From: Acanthopleura granulata
Taxonomy: Eukaryota; Mollusca; Polyplacophora; Chitonida; Chitonidae
NCBI GenBank assembly: GCA_016165875.1
Contig: JABBOT010000007.1
Coordinates: 23,794,531 to 23,858,530 of the forward strand
DNA length: 64,000 bases
Direction: 5' to 3'
Position 1 is the stretch's first letter. Every line of letters begins with the position of its first letter. The position numbers and the translations under genes were made by a program. The notes beneath the pieces were generated by a model. It was given only the letters and a program-made list of their open reading frames with translations, ran no database searches and was not told the origin of the DNA. Shown here piece by piece: positions 12,313 through 23,556 of this stretch.

Positions 12313-12462
12313 TTTCAAGGTGTCGTGTATCATGTAATAATGCATCTCATATAACAGGCCATTTTATTCAACAATGGACCATGAATTTTAGATATTGCTA
12401 TTTATCAAGATACATGTGTCTAAAATTCGTTTTAACGTGTCCCGAAAAACAATTATACTACA

Positions 12463-12545
12463 ACTTGCAGATGGTCGTGGGTTTCCCATAGTCTGCCCAA
12501 TTCCTCACCACCATAATGCTGGCCGCCGTCATATGTGTGATATAT
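12463..12545 (+). mobile_element. SINE family A body fragment
   Basis: Plus-strand words are TTGCAGATGGTCGTGGGTTT, TCTGCCC, CACCACCATAATGCTGGCCG and CCGTCATATG. Only the central body is present. It lies about 150 bp from an opposite-orientation copy. Confidence 0.8.
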
Positions 12546-13199
12546 TATTGTATATTATTGATTATGCAGATATCAAGCAGTATTGTAGACACTGGAATTA
12601 CCGCTTTCTTTAATTAACGGGTGTGGACTAGAAATGCATGTACTCAGTTGCAAAGTGGAACATCTACCATAATCAGAAATATGAGTACGCGATATATAAG
12701 TACAAATGGGACAAAATATAGTGTTGATGTTCATGAAACGATTTCTAAATATTTGAAAAGCATTTTCATTCAGACATGTCGAAATTCACGTTATCTGAAA
12801 TAATATAGCCGGTTTCTACATATCTTGGAAAGTGGTAAAAATATCCCAAATAAATGCGCCTCTTTCCCAAAGAGACCAAAAGAGCTAGCTAAATATACAG
12901 TGAGGATAAATCGAATTGGCAACAGTTGGGAAAACGAGAATCCAAGTGTACAGCATGAACACGTAGGCCTAGACTCATCCAAAGTAGCAGGAAACATGTA
13001 AAAAAATGGAATCGCCCATATACTTGGTGTGAATAGTCTTTTTTCCTGACTGGACAGTTAAATACATCGCCTGCATGGAATATGTACAGGACAGGTCGTG
13101 GATGTTTTCCAGACCTAGACTGCACCCCACTGAGGCCATTAAGATGTTAATACTTCACTTTAACGCTTATTTTCTGTAATTCTGAGAGTTCAAATTACT

Positions 13200-14021
13200 T
13201 CTGTAGCTCCAACGGCTAATTGCTAAACCATAGTAAATACGACGGAGTCTTAAATCTTACTGACTCGGATCTTCATTTCCTTGACATCAAATTTGACTAT
13301 ACCTTTTCAACAACAATTTTCTGCAAACCAACATGTACTGAACAGTATATCAGCTACAATAGCTTCCAGCCGTGGGCCACAAAATTGCCTGGATCAGAGC
13401 TCTCATCACCCGAGCACATAAGATTTGCAGCAATCCTACATTGTTCAATAAGGAACTTGAAAATGTGAAAACATTCATGTCTTGGAATGAATTTCCCAAG
13501 ACGGTATGTGATAACCTTATAGAGAAGTTCACTCGACTGATGTCCACCCTCCGGGATAAGTCCAAAGATGATATTCCAGTCATGTGGACAAATCTCCTGT
13601 ATGTCGGACGGCAAGGTGAGCGGATTTGGCCGGAGATATTTGTCCAAGATGCGCCACCTACTGAATGGACCAGTAAATATTGTCATCCGCTGGCAAGCAA
13701 AGAAATTCTCGACCATGATCACTAATAAAGATCCAACGTCGCCAGAATATAGAAGCAACATACCAATTCAAATGCCCAAGGTGGTCCTCTAGCCACGTAA
13801 CGGAACGCAGCCTCCTTCAAAGGCTTCTAGAATATGACAAAGGCCTGAGTGAAATCCATAACCTTGTAATGGAATGTGAACATTTCAAATATATTAAGGA
13901 CTTAATCGACTTTCCAAACAAGCTCAATGATATGCCTCAGTCCCCAGTATATCCCCTATTGTTATATAACACTCAGGTTATTGACAACTCACCCAACTGG
14001 AATGAACTGTTATATAAATAA
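13200..14021 (+). pseudogene. Penelope-like retroelement remnant (RT C-terminal part, linker, degraded endonuclease end)
   Basis: Three reading frames in succession carry one decayed protein. The first (to about 13380) has LHFLDIKFDYTF and FCKPTCTEQYISYNSFQP, typical of the region after the catalytic box in Penelope-like RTs. The next (about 13375-13640) has ALITRAHKICSNP, FPKTVCDNLIEKF and MWTNLLYVGRQGE. A shift near 13620-13650 leads to VNIVIRWQAKKFST and NKDPTS. A further shift leads to YQFKCPRWSSSHVTE, the position where these elements begin their GIY-YIG endonuclease, and then runs to a TAA at 14019-14021. The endonuclease core is shortened. The catalytic half of RT is absent upstream. 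The copy is inactive. Confidence 0.78.
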
Positions 14022-14364
14022 ACATTGGCGATCAGGCAATACAGGCCTATACTGAATCAAAAGTCATGGCTTCTAAGGAGCTAAAACTGTTCAGATAAAC
14101 TTTTTCTGTTTGAAATTAAAACTTACAATACACTTGTTACCCAGATTCGACTTCTTGGAATCCTACCCTCCATTTTAGATACCTTCCATAGCTGTTTAGC
14201 GCTATGTACAGATATTCATGTATATAATTCACATGTATGGGATCCTTTCTTGATACTGTCATAACCCATTCAGCTGACTCCAAGCAACACCATAAATGTT
14301 TATTGCCTTGCAGCCCTATCCTTATCAGATGTTCCGCTATGCTTTTCTGGGAGCCTACTGTATG

Positions 14365-14367
<3 letters not shown>

Positions 14368-14418
<51 letters not shown>
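14368..14418. repeat. (TA)n microsatellite
   Basis: About 25 TA units. Tyr-Ile open frames on both strands are artefacts of this repeat. Confidence 0.95.
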
Positions 14419-14419
<1 letters not shown>

Positions 14420-14439
14420 CGTGCACCGCATGGCACGTT

Positions 14440-15654
14440 TCTAGAGGATGACTTAAATAAAGTTGAAATAATGAGAACGTCAGAATGATTTTTTTCGAAG
14501 TTTCTTTGCTTATTTGTTATGCTAAGGTATTCAGTGGATCAACTACATTCGGAATCTTCAGTTTTTGATGTTTTAAAAATCAGGAAAGGCTGCGTAATTG
14601 ACTCTAGAGGAGAACACTGGTTGTAGAATGAATCTTCATGCACGTTTACCATCAGCAGATAACTTGCCGAAAGGGTTTCTTCTCCATTTGGTCTGGACGA
14701 TACTTCCGGATCGACGTCTTGGGTGGCCCAAAGACCGGATATCGTTATCCAATCAGCATATGCATCCGCCATGTGAACAATGACATGTGCCGGCAAGCCA
14801 GCGCCTCTGGGGGTTAAAACACACAAGAAAGTAAATTTCAGACATTTGTTTTTGGTTCAGGTTTCCTCTATTTCTAGCTGAGAATTGAATTGAGTGGATA
14901 TATTTATAGAGATGCATGAATGGTATCATTTTCTTGTTTTATTTATGGCGATGAATGAAATGATTTTCTGTTCTGTACCTTTTTATCGAGTAAGGGATAC
15001 ACGTGTTTTTTTCTTCGGATATTTTGAATTCACTCAGACATACCAGAAGAACAACCGATAAACAGCTTAACAAAGCTAAGACAAAGCATCCAAAACAATG
15101 TCGCCTTTGAGCACAGATACTAACATATTTTTATTAGAGCCGAAAAACAAGAATTTGACCTTGGGCAAGTTACAACGAACTTCCCTGCATGCAAGGCGTA
15201 TATTTGACTATATCTGTGATCTCCACATAACGTAAGACAACACAAAGAAGGGAATATAACATAAAAGACAACTCCATACAGAGGAAAACCAGAAAAAGGG
15301 CGACATTGTGATGAGTGTCAAACGGTCACAGGTAGCCGATGAAATCTGGACTCGTAGGCCTTACATAGTAGGAGTTTAAACGGCCCCTGACACCATCGCT
15401 TAAGCAGAATTAGGTAAAAAAGGATCAATGCAGTGAATGTGGTTGCGGTAAATCCCTTGTACATGGTCGCATCTCTTGGGCCAGGCATTAGGAGTTGCGC
15501 CTTTACCACTGAACTGCGCATGACCAACGATACCCTCATAACATGGATGAAGCGGCAGCACGCCAACTTAGCCCCTTTTCTAGTGTATATCTTTATCTGA
15601 AAGGTGGAAAAATGACGAAAACCCATTCATCTCTATTTCGGTTCATGTGTTGGC
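14440..15654. other. Intergenic, nothing recognised
   Basis: Only short open frames are seen. No domain or repeat family was recognised. Confidence 0.5.
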
Positions 15655-15750
15655 CTCTTGAAGGCATTGTTGATCTCGACACGATAGGGCTGAGATACTG
15701 CCGTCGTGGCGTAAAACCATAATCATTAACTCATTTATTCATTGTTGTTC
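15655..15750 (+). mobile_element. SINE family E 3' fragment
   Basis: The words GATCTCGACACGATAGGGCT, GAGATACTGCCGTCGTGGCG, TAAAACCATAATCATTAACT and a (CATT)n-like end match the 3' part of a short interspersed repeat that recurs at 44810-44905. It resembles a known bivalve SINE tail; the family name is not assigned. Confidence 0.65.
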
Positions 15751-15814
15751 AGTCGATAATTCATACATGTAAGGAGAAATTCTAATTTTTTATATTTAAT
15801 ACTAGAGTATGTAT

Positions 15815-16165
15815 GTATGCATGGGTTTTACGACGTATTCGACAATTTTCAGTAATATGAGGACCAGCAGTCCTTTGAATGTATACATACTGTGTCTTCT
15901 TACGGCAGGTCGAGTCCATGCCGCCAAAGTGCTGCCCCCTGGAACACCATGCCGATGACACTAGACATGACACCTCACCCTGTCATATTATACTGACACT
16001 GGGCCAACCAATCCTGCTTCAGTGCTGAGCTCCAAGAGAGCTTCATGACAAAGCAACAGGTACTATTTTTGATGTTTGGTATGACCCGATCCTGGATTGA
16101 TCCCGAATCTCCCAAACCGGAGGCGGATGCTCCATCCAATCGGCCTCTGAGACACTGATTATCTT
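15815..16165 (-). mobile_element. SINE family B copy
   Basis: The reversed family B order is visible on the plus strand: GGGTTTTACGACGTATTCGA, CAATTTTCAGTAATATGAGG, TAGACATGACACCTCACCCT, GTCATATTATACTGACACTG, GTGCTGAGCTCCAAGAGAG, TTTGGTATGACCCGATCC, and a head containing TTGATCCCGAATCTCCC and GGAGGCGGATGCTC. This is probably the longest copy of the family in the window. Confidence 0.8.
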
Positions 16166-16169
16166 AGGT

Positions 16170-17033
16170 TTGAAGACTCCTAAGAACTTGCAGCTGTAGC
16201 ACCCACTGTGGTTTGAACAGTAATCCAGTCCAGTTAGCTACTATGAATAAAAAAGCATCGCGAAATCCCAATTTTAATTTCGTCTTCATTCTGTTGGCTG
16301 AATTTAAATAGATTAGTTTTCATATTGTGTACAAACCGAAGTTGATCATTGTTAAGGGCTAGCTTCAACATCATTGATCTCGCGTGGATTTAAAATCTAC
16401 TCTCATCAATAGAAACGTTCCTTGTCCATTGATTATTTCAAAAATAATTATTCTTACATTTTTCTAATTTTTACCATTTCAAAGCATATAACATAAGAGT
16501 GTAACTGAAAATCATGCCTTAATGTTCATTTGGCCCAGTTGCATGCAGTTTTGGACCATTTCAACCCTTGATTTAGGGATGAAGGAACTTGTGCCCCGGA
16601 ACAAGATGTCCACAGGATTTGTATCTCAATTCCTCAAACCTTTGTACAAAAGATCTTTTGGAGGGCACGGTTTCCTTCTTGACTAAAACAATGACTTTGT
16701 CTTTCGATTTGGAACACATCTGTTTTATCATGAAATGCCCCAAATAAATAGCATACCTTCGCATGAGTAGAAACATTTTAGTGGATAGCGCAGAGATTTC
16801 TTTTAAACCGGAAGATCGTGAGTTCCTGTCTTAATTTGTAGAGTAATTTGTTCACGATACGGTTTGTGAAAAATTCCATGTATTATATAGATAATATTTC
16901 CATGTGTATGTATAAATATATCAGATGTCAGCATGGAGGGCAGATTGAATGACCGTCATGAAACCAATAAATAACACGATCCATGAAGTGTGCAGATTAC
17001 CGATGATTGACAGGCATGTCCATTGTATGGAAG
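16170..17033. other. Intergenic, nothing recognised
   Basis: AT-rich with no supported gene or repeat. Short open frames only. Confidence 0.5.
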
Positions 17034-17130
17034 CCGGATGCGGACACTCGCGTTTTCGCAGTCTCGACCTTTTAAATATAAGAGCGAACTTAACTTTGTG
17101 TTTTCGCCTTCCGGTTTTTCCTGTTTAAGA
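17034..17130 (+). mobile_element. CpG-rich palindromic element, partial copy
   Basis: Bases 17036-17077 match, in inverse orientation and with about five mismatches, the terminal part of the element at 18845-19136. Shared words are GGATGCGG, CTCGCGTTTTCGCAGT, TCGACCTTTTAAAT and then AAGAGCGAA.TTAACTT. Coding is unlikely. It is read as a second copy of a small non-autonomous DNA element. Confidence 0.65.
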
Positions 17131-17494
17131 CGTGTTGTCTGGGTGCTGTCGACTGTAGCCATACTTTCACGATGGCGACATACACATTGCTGCCCTCAAG
17201 ACGGTAATACCTTCATATTCAGCCGTTTCCAAGGACAGAGAACCGCTAATAAATATCCCGGCTCAAGTTATCTGCGTGTTTCATGCTAAATGAAACAGTT
17301 TTGGTTTAAATAGGTCTTGTAAATTGTTTACAATGAATATACGGCACTAAAGTAGTTTTGTTTCCAGTTTTCATTGTTTCCCACGAACCCACTGACAATG
17401 TTTTGTTGGCCTACTGTTACTTAGTTTTGTCAGTTTTGCAACTCGCCGATTTATACTCCGTCACAACTCTTTATTTGCAAAGGGTAATGGTACG

Positions 17495-17642
17495 TGAGAA
17501 GGTCTGCCAACAACCTGCGGATGGTCGTGGGTTTCCCCAGTGCTCTGCCCGGTTTCCTCCCACCATAATGCCGGCCGTCGTCGTTTAAGAGAAATATTCT
17601 TGAGTACGGCGTAAAACACCAATCAAGTAAATAAATAAATTT
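17495..17642 (+). mobile_element. SINE family A copy, 5' truncated
   Basis: From GAAGGTCTGCCAACAACCTG the body is intact: CGGATGGTCGTGGGTTTCCC, GCTCTGCCCGGTTTCCTCCC, ACCATAATGCCGGCCGTCGT, GAAATATTCTTGAGTACGGC, AAAACACCAATCAAG and a (TAAA)n tail. The tRNA-like head is missing. Confidence 0.92.
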
Positions 17643-17699
17643 GCAAAGGGTAATGGAGCGCAATTTAAATATCTTGTGTGAAGTAGAATACACGGCAGA

Positions 17700-18840
17700 C
17701 GGTTAATCACGGTGTTCCGCTTGGAGCAGTGGTAAGGAAGGAGATCAGAGGAGACCTAAATATGACGAACAAGCTGCATGTAGTCTATGCACCTCAGAGC
17801 TATGCACCTCAGAGCTATGCACCTCATTTATATGGCTTACATGTAGTTTCACAAATGCCAAATGCATGACGTACCCACAAAAATGGTGGGGTTGCGGCCA
17901 GATAATAAGTTAAACATTAGCAAGAGCATTATTCACCTACCTATACGTTTGTAACAAACTCTTTGTTATTCGTATATCCACATAAACTCATGAAGGAAAG
18001 GTACATGTATGTTATGTGTAGAATGTGATGTAATACCGTTTTAGGATTAATGTGACTTACTCAGTATGAGAATGTAAAATTATTCTCCCAAAATAATGAT
18101 TTAGTTTTATTGAACGTGTTGTTAAGCATGTCATTGCATTGCAGTGTATTTTACAGTATGATGCCGCCGTCGGTACATTTTAAATTTTAAGACATGTATT
18201 GGATTATTTCAAAATAGCTTGTGCGTATTGCGAATACAGTTCATATAAGTACTGCGCAACTCGTTCCAATAGAAAAACACGACTCTTGCGGGGATACCTG
18301 TGGTGTTTTTCTTTTGTGAATTGATAAGCTATTAGTAAAACTAATTCCGACCAAGGCATCAAACCCAAGATTAGTGCATGGGTGACTGTAAATGATGTGC
18401 ACTAATTATGCTTACCCACTTGTGTAGCTGACATGCGTGGTTCATTGCTTGGTTATCCACCTTAACAATCTCATATGGCTTTGATTTTAAAATATCAGTT
18501 GCATGCATTGTGGACAGCTTTATAATTAATAATCTGAGGTACATATTACAACAAATGATGTATATAACGTTATAATATTATGCATAATAAAATTTTGCCA
18601 AGCTGCAAGATGCTTAAATTATTATCTATCTAAGCTATAGATTTCTGACTGAGGCTGTCCGCGAGTACATTGTAGGTTCACGTTCGCCAGGACAAGTCTC
18701 AGCCACGTGCGTTTGTTTGTGATACGTCACAAGTTGTAAGTGGGTCGAATGTTCATATTTCCCTAGACTAGGATAAACCGTTTTGCTCATAGCAGACTTA
18801 CTGCCGACAGCAGACAACACGCTGTCTGCGTCTACAAGTG
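17700..18840. other. Intergenic, nothing recognised
   Basis: AT-rich. A 15-bp word (CTATGCACCTCAGAG) is tandemly repeated at about 17787-17826. Otherwise no gene or family was recognised. Confidence 0.5.
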
Positions 18841-18844
18841 AGAT

Positions 18845-19136
18845 GGAGGAAGGCGAAAACGCAGAGTTAACTTCGCTCCATCGCGTTTTCGACCTTCCGA
18901 AAAAGGCAAAAGAGCGAAGTTAACTTCTCATTTTCGGCGTGGGAATAGGGCGAAAACCCGAAAACGCGAAACCCCGAAAGTGAGAAGCTGTACCAACTTT
19001 GTACTTTCGTGTGTTCGCCTTGCGTTATCGAGTTGTCACCTTGTATGCACTTTCAGGTTTTCGTCCTCCGCGTTTTCGCGTTTCCGACCTTTTATTTAAA
19101 AGGTCGAAACTGCGAAAACGCGATTGGCCGCATCCG
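18845..19136. mobile_element. CpG-rich palindromic element (MITE-like)
   Basis: The segment is densely built from CGCGTTTTCG and its complement CGAAAACGCG. It contains a near-perfect hairpin at 19069-19122 (about 25-bp arms around TTTTATTTAAAA) and a perfect 13-bp inverted repeat, AGTTAACTTCGCT at 18865-18877 against 18913-18925. The right end (19095-19136) matches the inverted copy at 17036-17077. A non-autonomous foldback element fits best. Terminal inverted repeats and a target duplication could not be fixed by eye. Confidence 0.6.
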
Positions 19137-19139
19137 ACT

Positions 19140-19802
19140 TCATATCATTGCGTTCTGTCTGACACACACCATTTCTGCAATGGAACAAAAGTCCGCCTTA
19201 CTGCATCTTTTTTTGTTGGCTTTGTGTCCCTAATCACGCGGGAACTAATACGACATTTTAGACTTCTTGGGTTCGACAGTTTAAATACCGCATGTATGGT
19301 GTAGAAGCCTGTGCTATAGAATTTCCTTCATCGAACTGCTTTTCAATCATCGAAAACTTCTGCTAACAACAATATTTAACAAACATTCTGAGTGGCGTTT
19401 CTATGGAATACATTAGGCTTGGTGACCCTTGTGTTGAGGTATTTCGAGCTTGACAGCTAACTGAGTTAACCAATGAGACTGTCGGTAAGGATGTTATCTG
19501 GCTTGTGGTTGGTTCTGAGAGGTATGCCTTTCTATAAGAGGGGGTTTATTTTTGCCCTGTCCGTTGAGGGACAGTGTTACATTTATCCTGTCTGTGTGGC
19601 TTGGAGGCTTTATCAGCAAAGCTGACAAGGGCGCCCTCCCAGAACCGTTTATAGCATGTTAAGCAGAAAGAATTCTCGAGTCCGCATATCCCTGGTGGGA
19701 AATCTTAACATGAATTTACTGGATCTAAAATTATCCACTTACACAAAACTGAAAGTTACTTTTATCTCTTTTAAGTGCTAAAAGCAGTATTTTTAGTCAC
19801 AG
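19140..19802. other. Intergenic, nothing recognised
   Basis: Leads up to the 76-bp satellite. No gene or recognised repeat was seen. Confidence 0.5.
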
Positions 19803-21902
19803 AAGAGGGGAAGCATTATATCTGGCCAAATTCATTGTGAACTATAATTTGTTTGGCAGGTTTGTGTTAGAGCATGAAGTTTTGATGATAAGCAGGAAGA
19901 GCCATTTATATTTGACCAAGTTCATTGTGATCTATAATGCTCTGGCACTTTTGAGTAGAGCATGAGGTTTTGATGATAAGCAGGGAGAGGTCATTTATAT
20001 TGTGATCTATAATGCTCTGGCACTTTTGAGTTCGAGCATGAGGTTTTGATGATAAGCAGGGAGAGGTCATTTACATTGTGATCTATAATGCTCTGGCACT
20101 TTTGAGTTCGAGCATGAGGTTCTGATGATAAGCAGGGAGAGGTCATTTACATTGTGATCTATAATGCTCTGGCACTTTTGAGTTCGAGCATGAGGTTTTG
20201 ATGATAAGCAGGGAGAGGTCATTTACACTGTGATCTATAATGCTCTGGTACTTTTGAGTAGAGCATGAGGTTTGGATGATAAGCAGGGAGAGGTCATTTA
20301 TATTGTGATCTATAATGCTCTGGCACTTTTGAGTTCGAGCATGAGGTTTTGATGATAAGCAGGGAGAGGTCATTTATATTGTGATCTATAATGCTCTGGC
20401 ACTTTTGAGTTCGAGCATGAGGTTTTGATGATAAGCAGGGAGAGGTCATTTACATTGTGATCTATAATGCTTTGGCACTTTTGAGTTAGAGCATGAGGAT
20501 TTGATGATAAGCAGGGAGAGCCATTTATATTGTGATCTATAATGCTCTGGCACTTTTGAGTTCGAGCATGAGGTTTTGATGATAAGCAGGGAGAGGTCAT
20601 TTATATTGTGATCTATAATGCTTTGGCAGTTTTGAGTTCGAGCATGAGGATTTGATGATAAGCAGGGAGAGGTCATTTATATTGTGATCTATAATGCTCT
20701 GGCAGTTTTGAGTAGAGCATGAGGTTTTGATGATAAGCAGGGAGAGGTCATTTACATTGTGATCTATAATGCTTTGGCACTTTTGAGTAGAGCATGAGGT
20801 TTTGATGATAAGCAGGGAGAGGTCATTTACATTGTGATCTATAATGCTCTGGCACTTTTGAGTTCGAGCATGAGGTTTTGATGATAAGCAGGAAGAGGTC
20901 ATTTATATTGTGATCTATAATGCTTTGGCAGTTTTGAGTTCGAGCATGAGGATTTGATGATAAGCAGGGAGAGGTCATTTATATTGTGATCTATAATGCT
21001 CTGGCACTTTTGAGTTCGAGCATGAGGTTTTGATGATAAGCAGGGAGAGGTCATTTACACTGTGATCTATAATGCTCTGGTACTTTTGAGTAGAGCATGA
21101 GGTTTGGATGATAAGCAGGGAGAGGTCATTTATATTGTGATCTATAATGCTCTGGCACTTTTGAGTTCGAGCATGAGGTTTTGATGATAAGCAGGGAGAG
21201 GTCATTTATATTGTGATCTATAATGCTTTGGCAGTTTTGAGTTCGAGCATGAGGTTTTGATGATAAGCAGGAAGAGCCATTTATATTGTGATCTATAATG
21301 CTCTGGCACTTTTGAGTTCGAGCATGAGGTTTTGATGATAAGCAGGGAGAGGTCATTTATATTGTGATCTATAATGCTTTGGCAGTTTTGAGTTCGAGCA
21401 TGAGGATTTGATGATAAGCAGGGAGAGGTCATTTATATTGTGATCTATAATGCTCTGGCACTTTTGAGTTCGAGCATGAGGTTTTGATGATAAGCAGGGA
21501 GAGGTCATTTATATTGTGATCTATAATGCTCTGGCACTTTTGAGTTAGAGCATGAGGTTTTGATGATAAGCAGGGAGAGGTCATTTATATTGTGATCTAT
21601 AATGCTTTTGCACGTTTGAGTAGAGCATGAGGTTTTGATGATAAGCAGGGAGAGGTCATTTACATTGTGATCTATAATGCTCTGGCACTTTTGAGTTAGA
21701 GCATGAGGTTTTGATGATAAGCAGGGAGAGGTCATTTATACTTGACTAAGTTCAATGTGAGCTGTGCTATCTTTGGCAGTTTTGTGTCAGAGCACGAGGT
21801 TTTGGTGAAGAGCAGAGTCATTTGTATTTGATCAAGTTTCATGTGAGCTGTAATTCTCGGGCGCTTGCATGATAGAGTAGGGAGTGTTGATGATGAACAG
21901 GA
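19803..21902. repeat. Satellite array, 76-bp unit (about 23 core copies)
   Basis: The core unit is 76 bp and contains GTGATCTATAATGCTCTGGC, ACTTTTGAGTTCGAGCATGA and GGTTTTGATGATAAGCAGGG. About 23 copies are 90% or more alike by eye. Edge units at about 19820-19980 and 21735-21900 are longer by about 13 bp (they keep TTTGACCAAGTTCA before TTGTGATC) and are more diverged. Because 76 is not a multiple of 3, the minus-strand open frames of 76 and 101 codons span three or four units and change frame each unit. They are not coding. Confidence 0.97.
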
Positions 21903-21923
21903 GCTGTCATTCTGAGAATGACA
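21903..21923. repeat. Perfect inverted repeat at satellite edge
   Basis: CTGTCATTCT, one G, then AGAATGACAG: 10-bp arms with a 1-nt centre, exactly where the last recognisable satellite unit ends. Confidence 0.85.
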
Positions 21924-21924
21924 G

Positions 21925-22750
21925 AGGAAAAGGCCATGTAGCTTTCCGGTTCTGGCTCAGAATATGCCCTGCGATACCGTATGCCTTGTACCTCATGAGG
22001 CGAAATAGTTAGCGAAATAACACTTAGCGGTCTTAGTTAACATTATCAAGAAGAACGTGGCGAGCTTCAGTACAGTCCCGTGTTGTGTTCTTCACAGTTT
22101 ACCTGCGGTGTCAGTGACACATGGGTTTAGCTGTCGAGAACTATCACCTGTGTGGTGTAGCGGATATTTTGGATTTTCCGCGACGCTGTGCACTGGTCAC
22201 TTCATGTAATGTCCTACTGGTTAGTCATTTACTCTTTCAAGCCATAGTTAGCAAGCCATTTTAGTGGTGTGGCCTTCGAAAACTATCCCTTCTGACTGAT
22301 ACATGTAATTGTCAATTGATGATATATGTACGCCTGCCTTGGCATGTGTCATCAACGTAAACTACGTAGCTGTTCCTCACATCCAGGCCATTACAGGAAG
22401 ATGAACACCTAACATTACCTGGCAGCTTTATTCACACTTTCTTTATTCACCAGTATAACTGAAGTAGGTTAGATCTATTATTCTGTTAAGTACCTGTTCT
22501 TGGCATTTGGGCGATCTTTGACTTTTATTTCCATAAGTACCAGTCGTTTCTCGCGGCCTTGAGCGGCCGATCTTAAGGCAAAGTACGAATGAATTTATAG
22601 CTCAAGGCCGACCTAGAGTTGTATGGTGAAATGATGGTCTCTCGGAACGGCCAGTTGAAATCGCCTACAGGAGGAGCTCGTCGACTCAAAATGACGTCAG
22701 CTAAAACTCATCACACTCTCTGTTTTAGGTCGAGCAGGTAACATGTGTGA
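21925..22750. other. Intergenic, nothing recognised
   Basis: Unique-looking sequence between two tandem arrays, with no supported gene. Confidence 0.5.
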
Positions 22751-22751
22751 G

Positions 22752-23300
22752 TTTCCATGTCACGTTATAAACCTACTGACACCGAGTGAACCATGTGGGT
22801 CTTGTGCTGTCAACATACCACACCATGTCACGTTATAAACCTACTGACACCGAGTGAACCATGTGGGTCTTGTGCTGTCAACATGCCACACCATGTCACG
22901 TTATAGACCTACTGACACATGTCACGTTATAGACCTACTGACACCGAGTGAACCATGTGGGTCTTATGCTGTCAACATACCACACCATGTCACGTTATAA
23001 ACCTACTGACACCGAGTGAACCGTGTGGGTCTTGTGCTGTCAACATGCCACACCATGTCACGTTATAGACCTACTGACACATGTCACGTTATAGACCTAC
23101 TGACACCGAGTGAACCATGTGGGTCTTGTGCTGTCAACATGCCACACCATGTCACGTTATAAACCTACTGACACCGAGTGAACCATGTGGGTCTTGTGCT
23201 GTCAACATGCCACACCATGTCACGTTATAGACCTACTGACACCGGATGAACCGTGCATGTCCTGTTCTGTCAGCATAACACACCGTGTTACACTGTGGGC
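22752..23300. repeat. Tandem array, 68-bp unit
   Basis: The unit contains CACGTTATA(A/G)ACCTACTG, ACACCGAGTGAACCATGTGG and TCTTGTGCTGTCAACAT. Starts at 22761, 22829 and 22897 give a 68-bp period. Twice (near 22897-22922 and 23057-23082) a 26-bp part of the unit is duplicated. About seven copies are present, degenerating to the right, and the array resumes after a SINE at about 23555-23640. Confidence 0.95.
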
Positions 23301-23304
23301 CTAT

Positions 23305-23553
23305 TAAGGATTTAGCGTACCAGTGCGGCGTTATGACCCCGTGCCTCTCACCAATGCCGTCGCTGTGAGTTCAAGTCCAGATAATGCTGACTTCCTCTCC
23401 GGTCATGCGTGGGAAGGTCGGCCATCAACATGCGGATGGTTGTGGGCTTCCCTCGGGCTCTGCTCGGTTTCCTCCCACCATAATGCTGGCCGCCTTCGCA
23501 TAAGTGAAATATTCTTGAGAAAGGCGTAAAACACCAATCAAATAAATAAATAA
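23305..23553 (+). mobile_element. SINE family A copy, near full length
   Basis: The head has GCCTCTCACCAATGCCGTCG and a B box, GTGAGTTCAAGTCCA, at about 23366-23380. The body has TCATGCGTGGGAAGGTCGGC, ATGCGGATGGTTGTGGGCTT, GGTTTCCTCCCACCATAATG and GTGAAATATTCTTGAGAAAG. The tail is CACCAATCAAA plus (TAAA)n. The copy interrupts the 68-bp array: array sequence is visible on both sides (GGGCCTATT left, GAGCCTACT right). Confidence 0.93.
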
Positions 23554-23556
23554 ATT

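Noticed and set aside
20143..21735. Several minus-strand open frames of 76-101 codons with Ser/Cys/Ile-rich repeats
   Set aside because: They come from the 76-bp satellite read through three or more units. The frame changes each unit and no gene signals are present.
22752..23300. CRISPR-like regular repeats
   Set aside because: Units are contiguous 68-bp tandem copies without unique spacers, and the window is eukaryotic.
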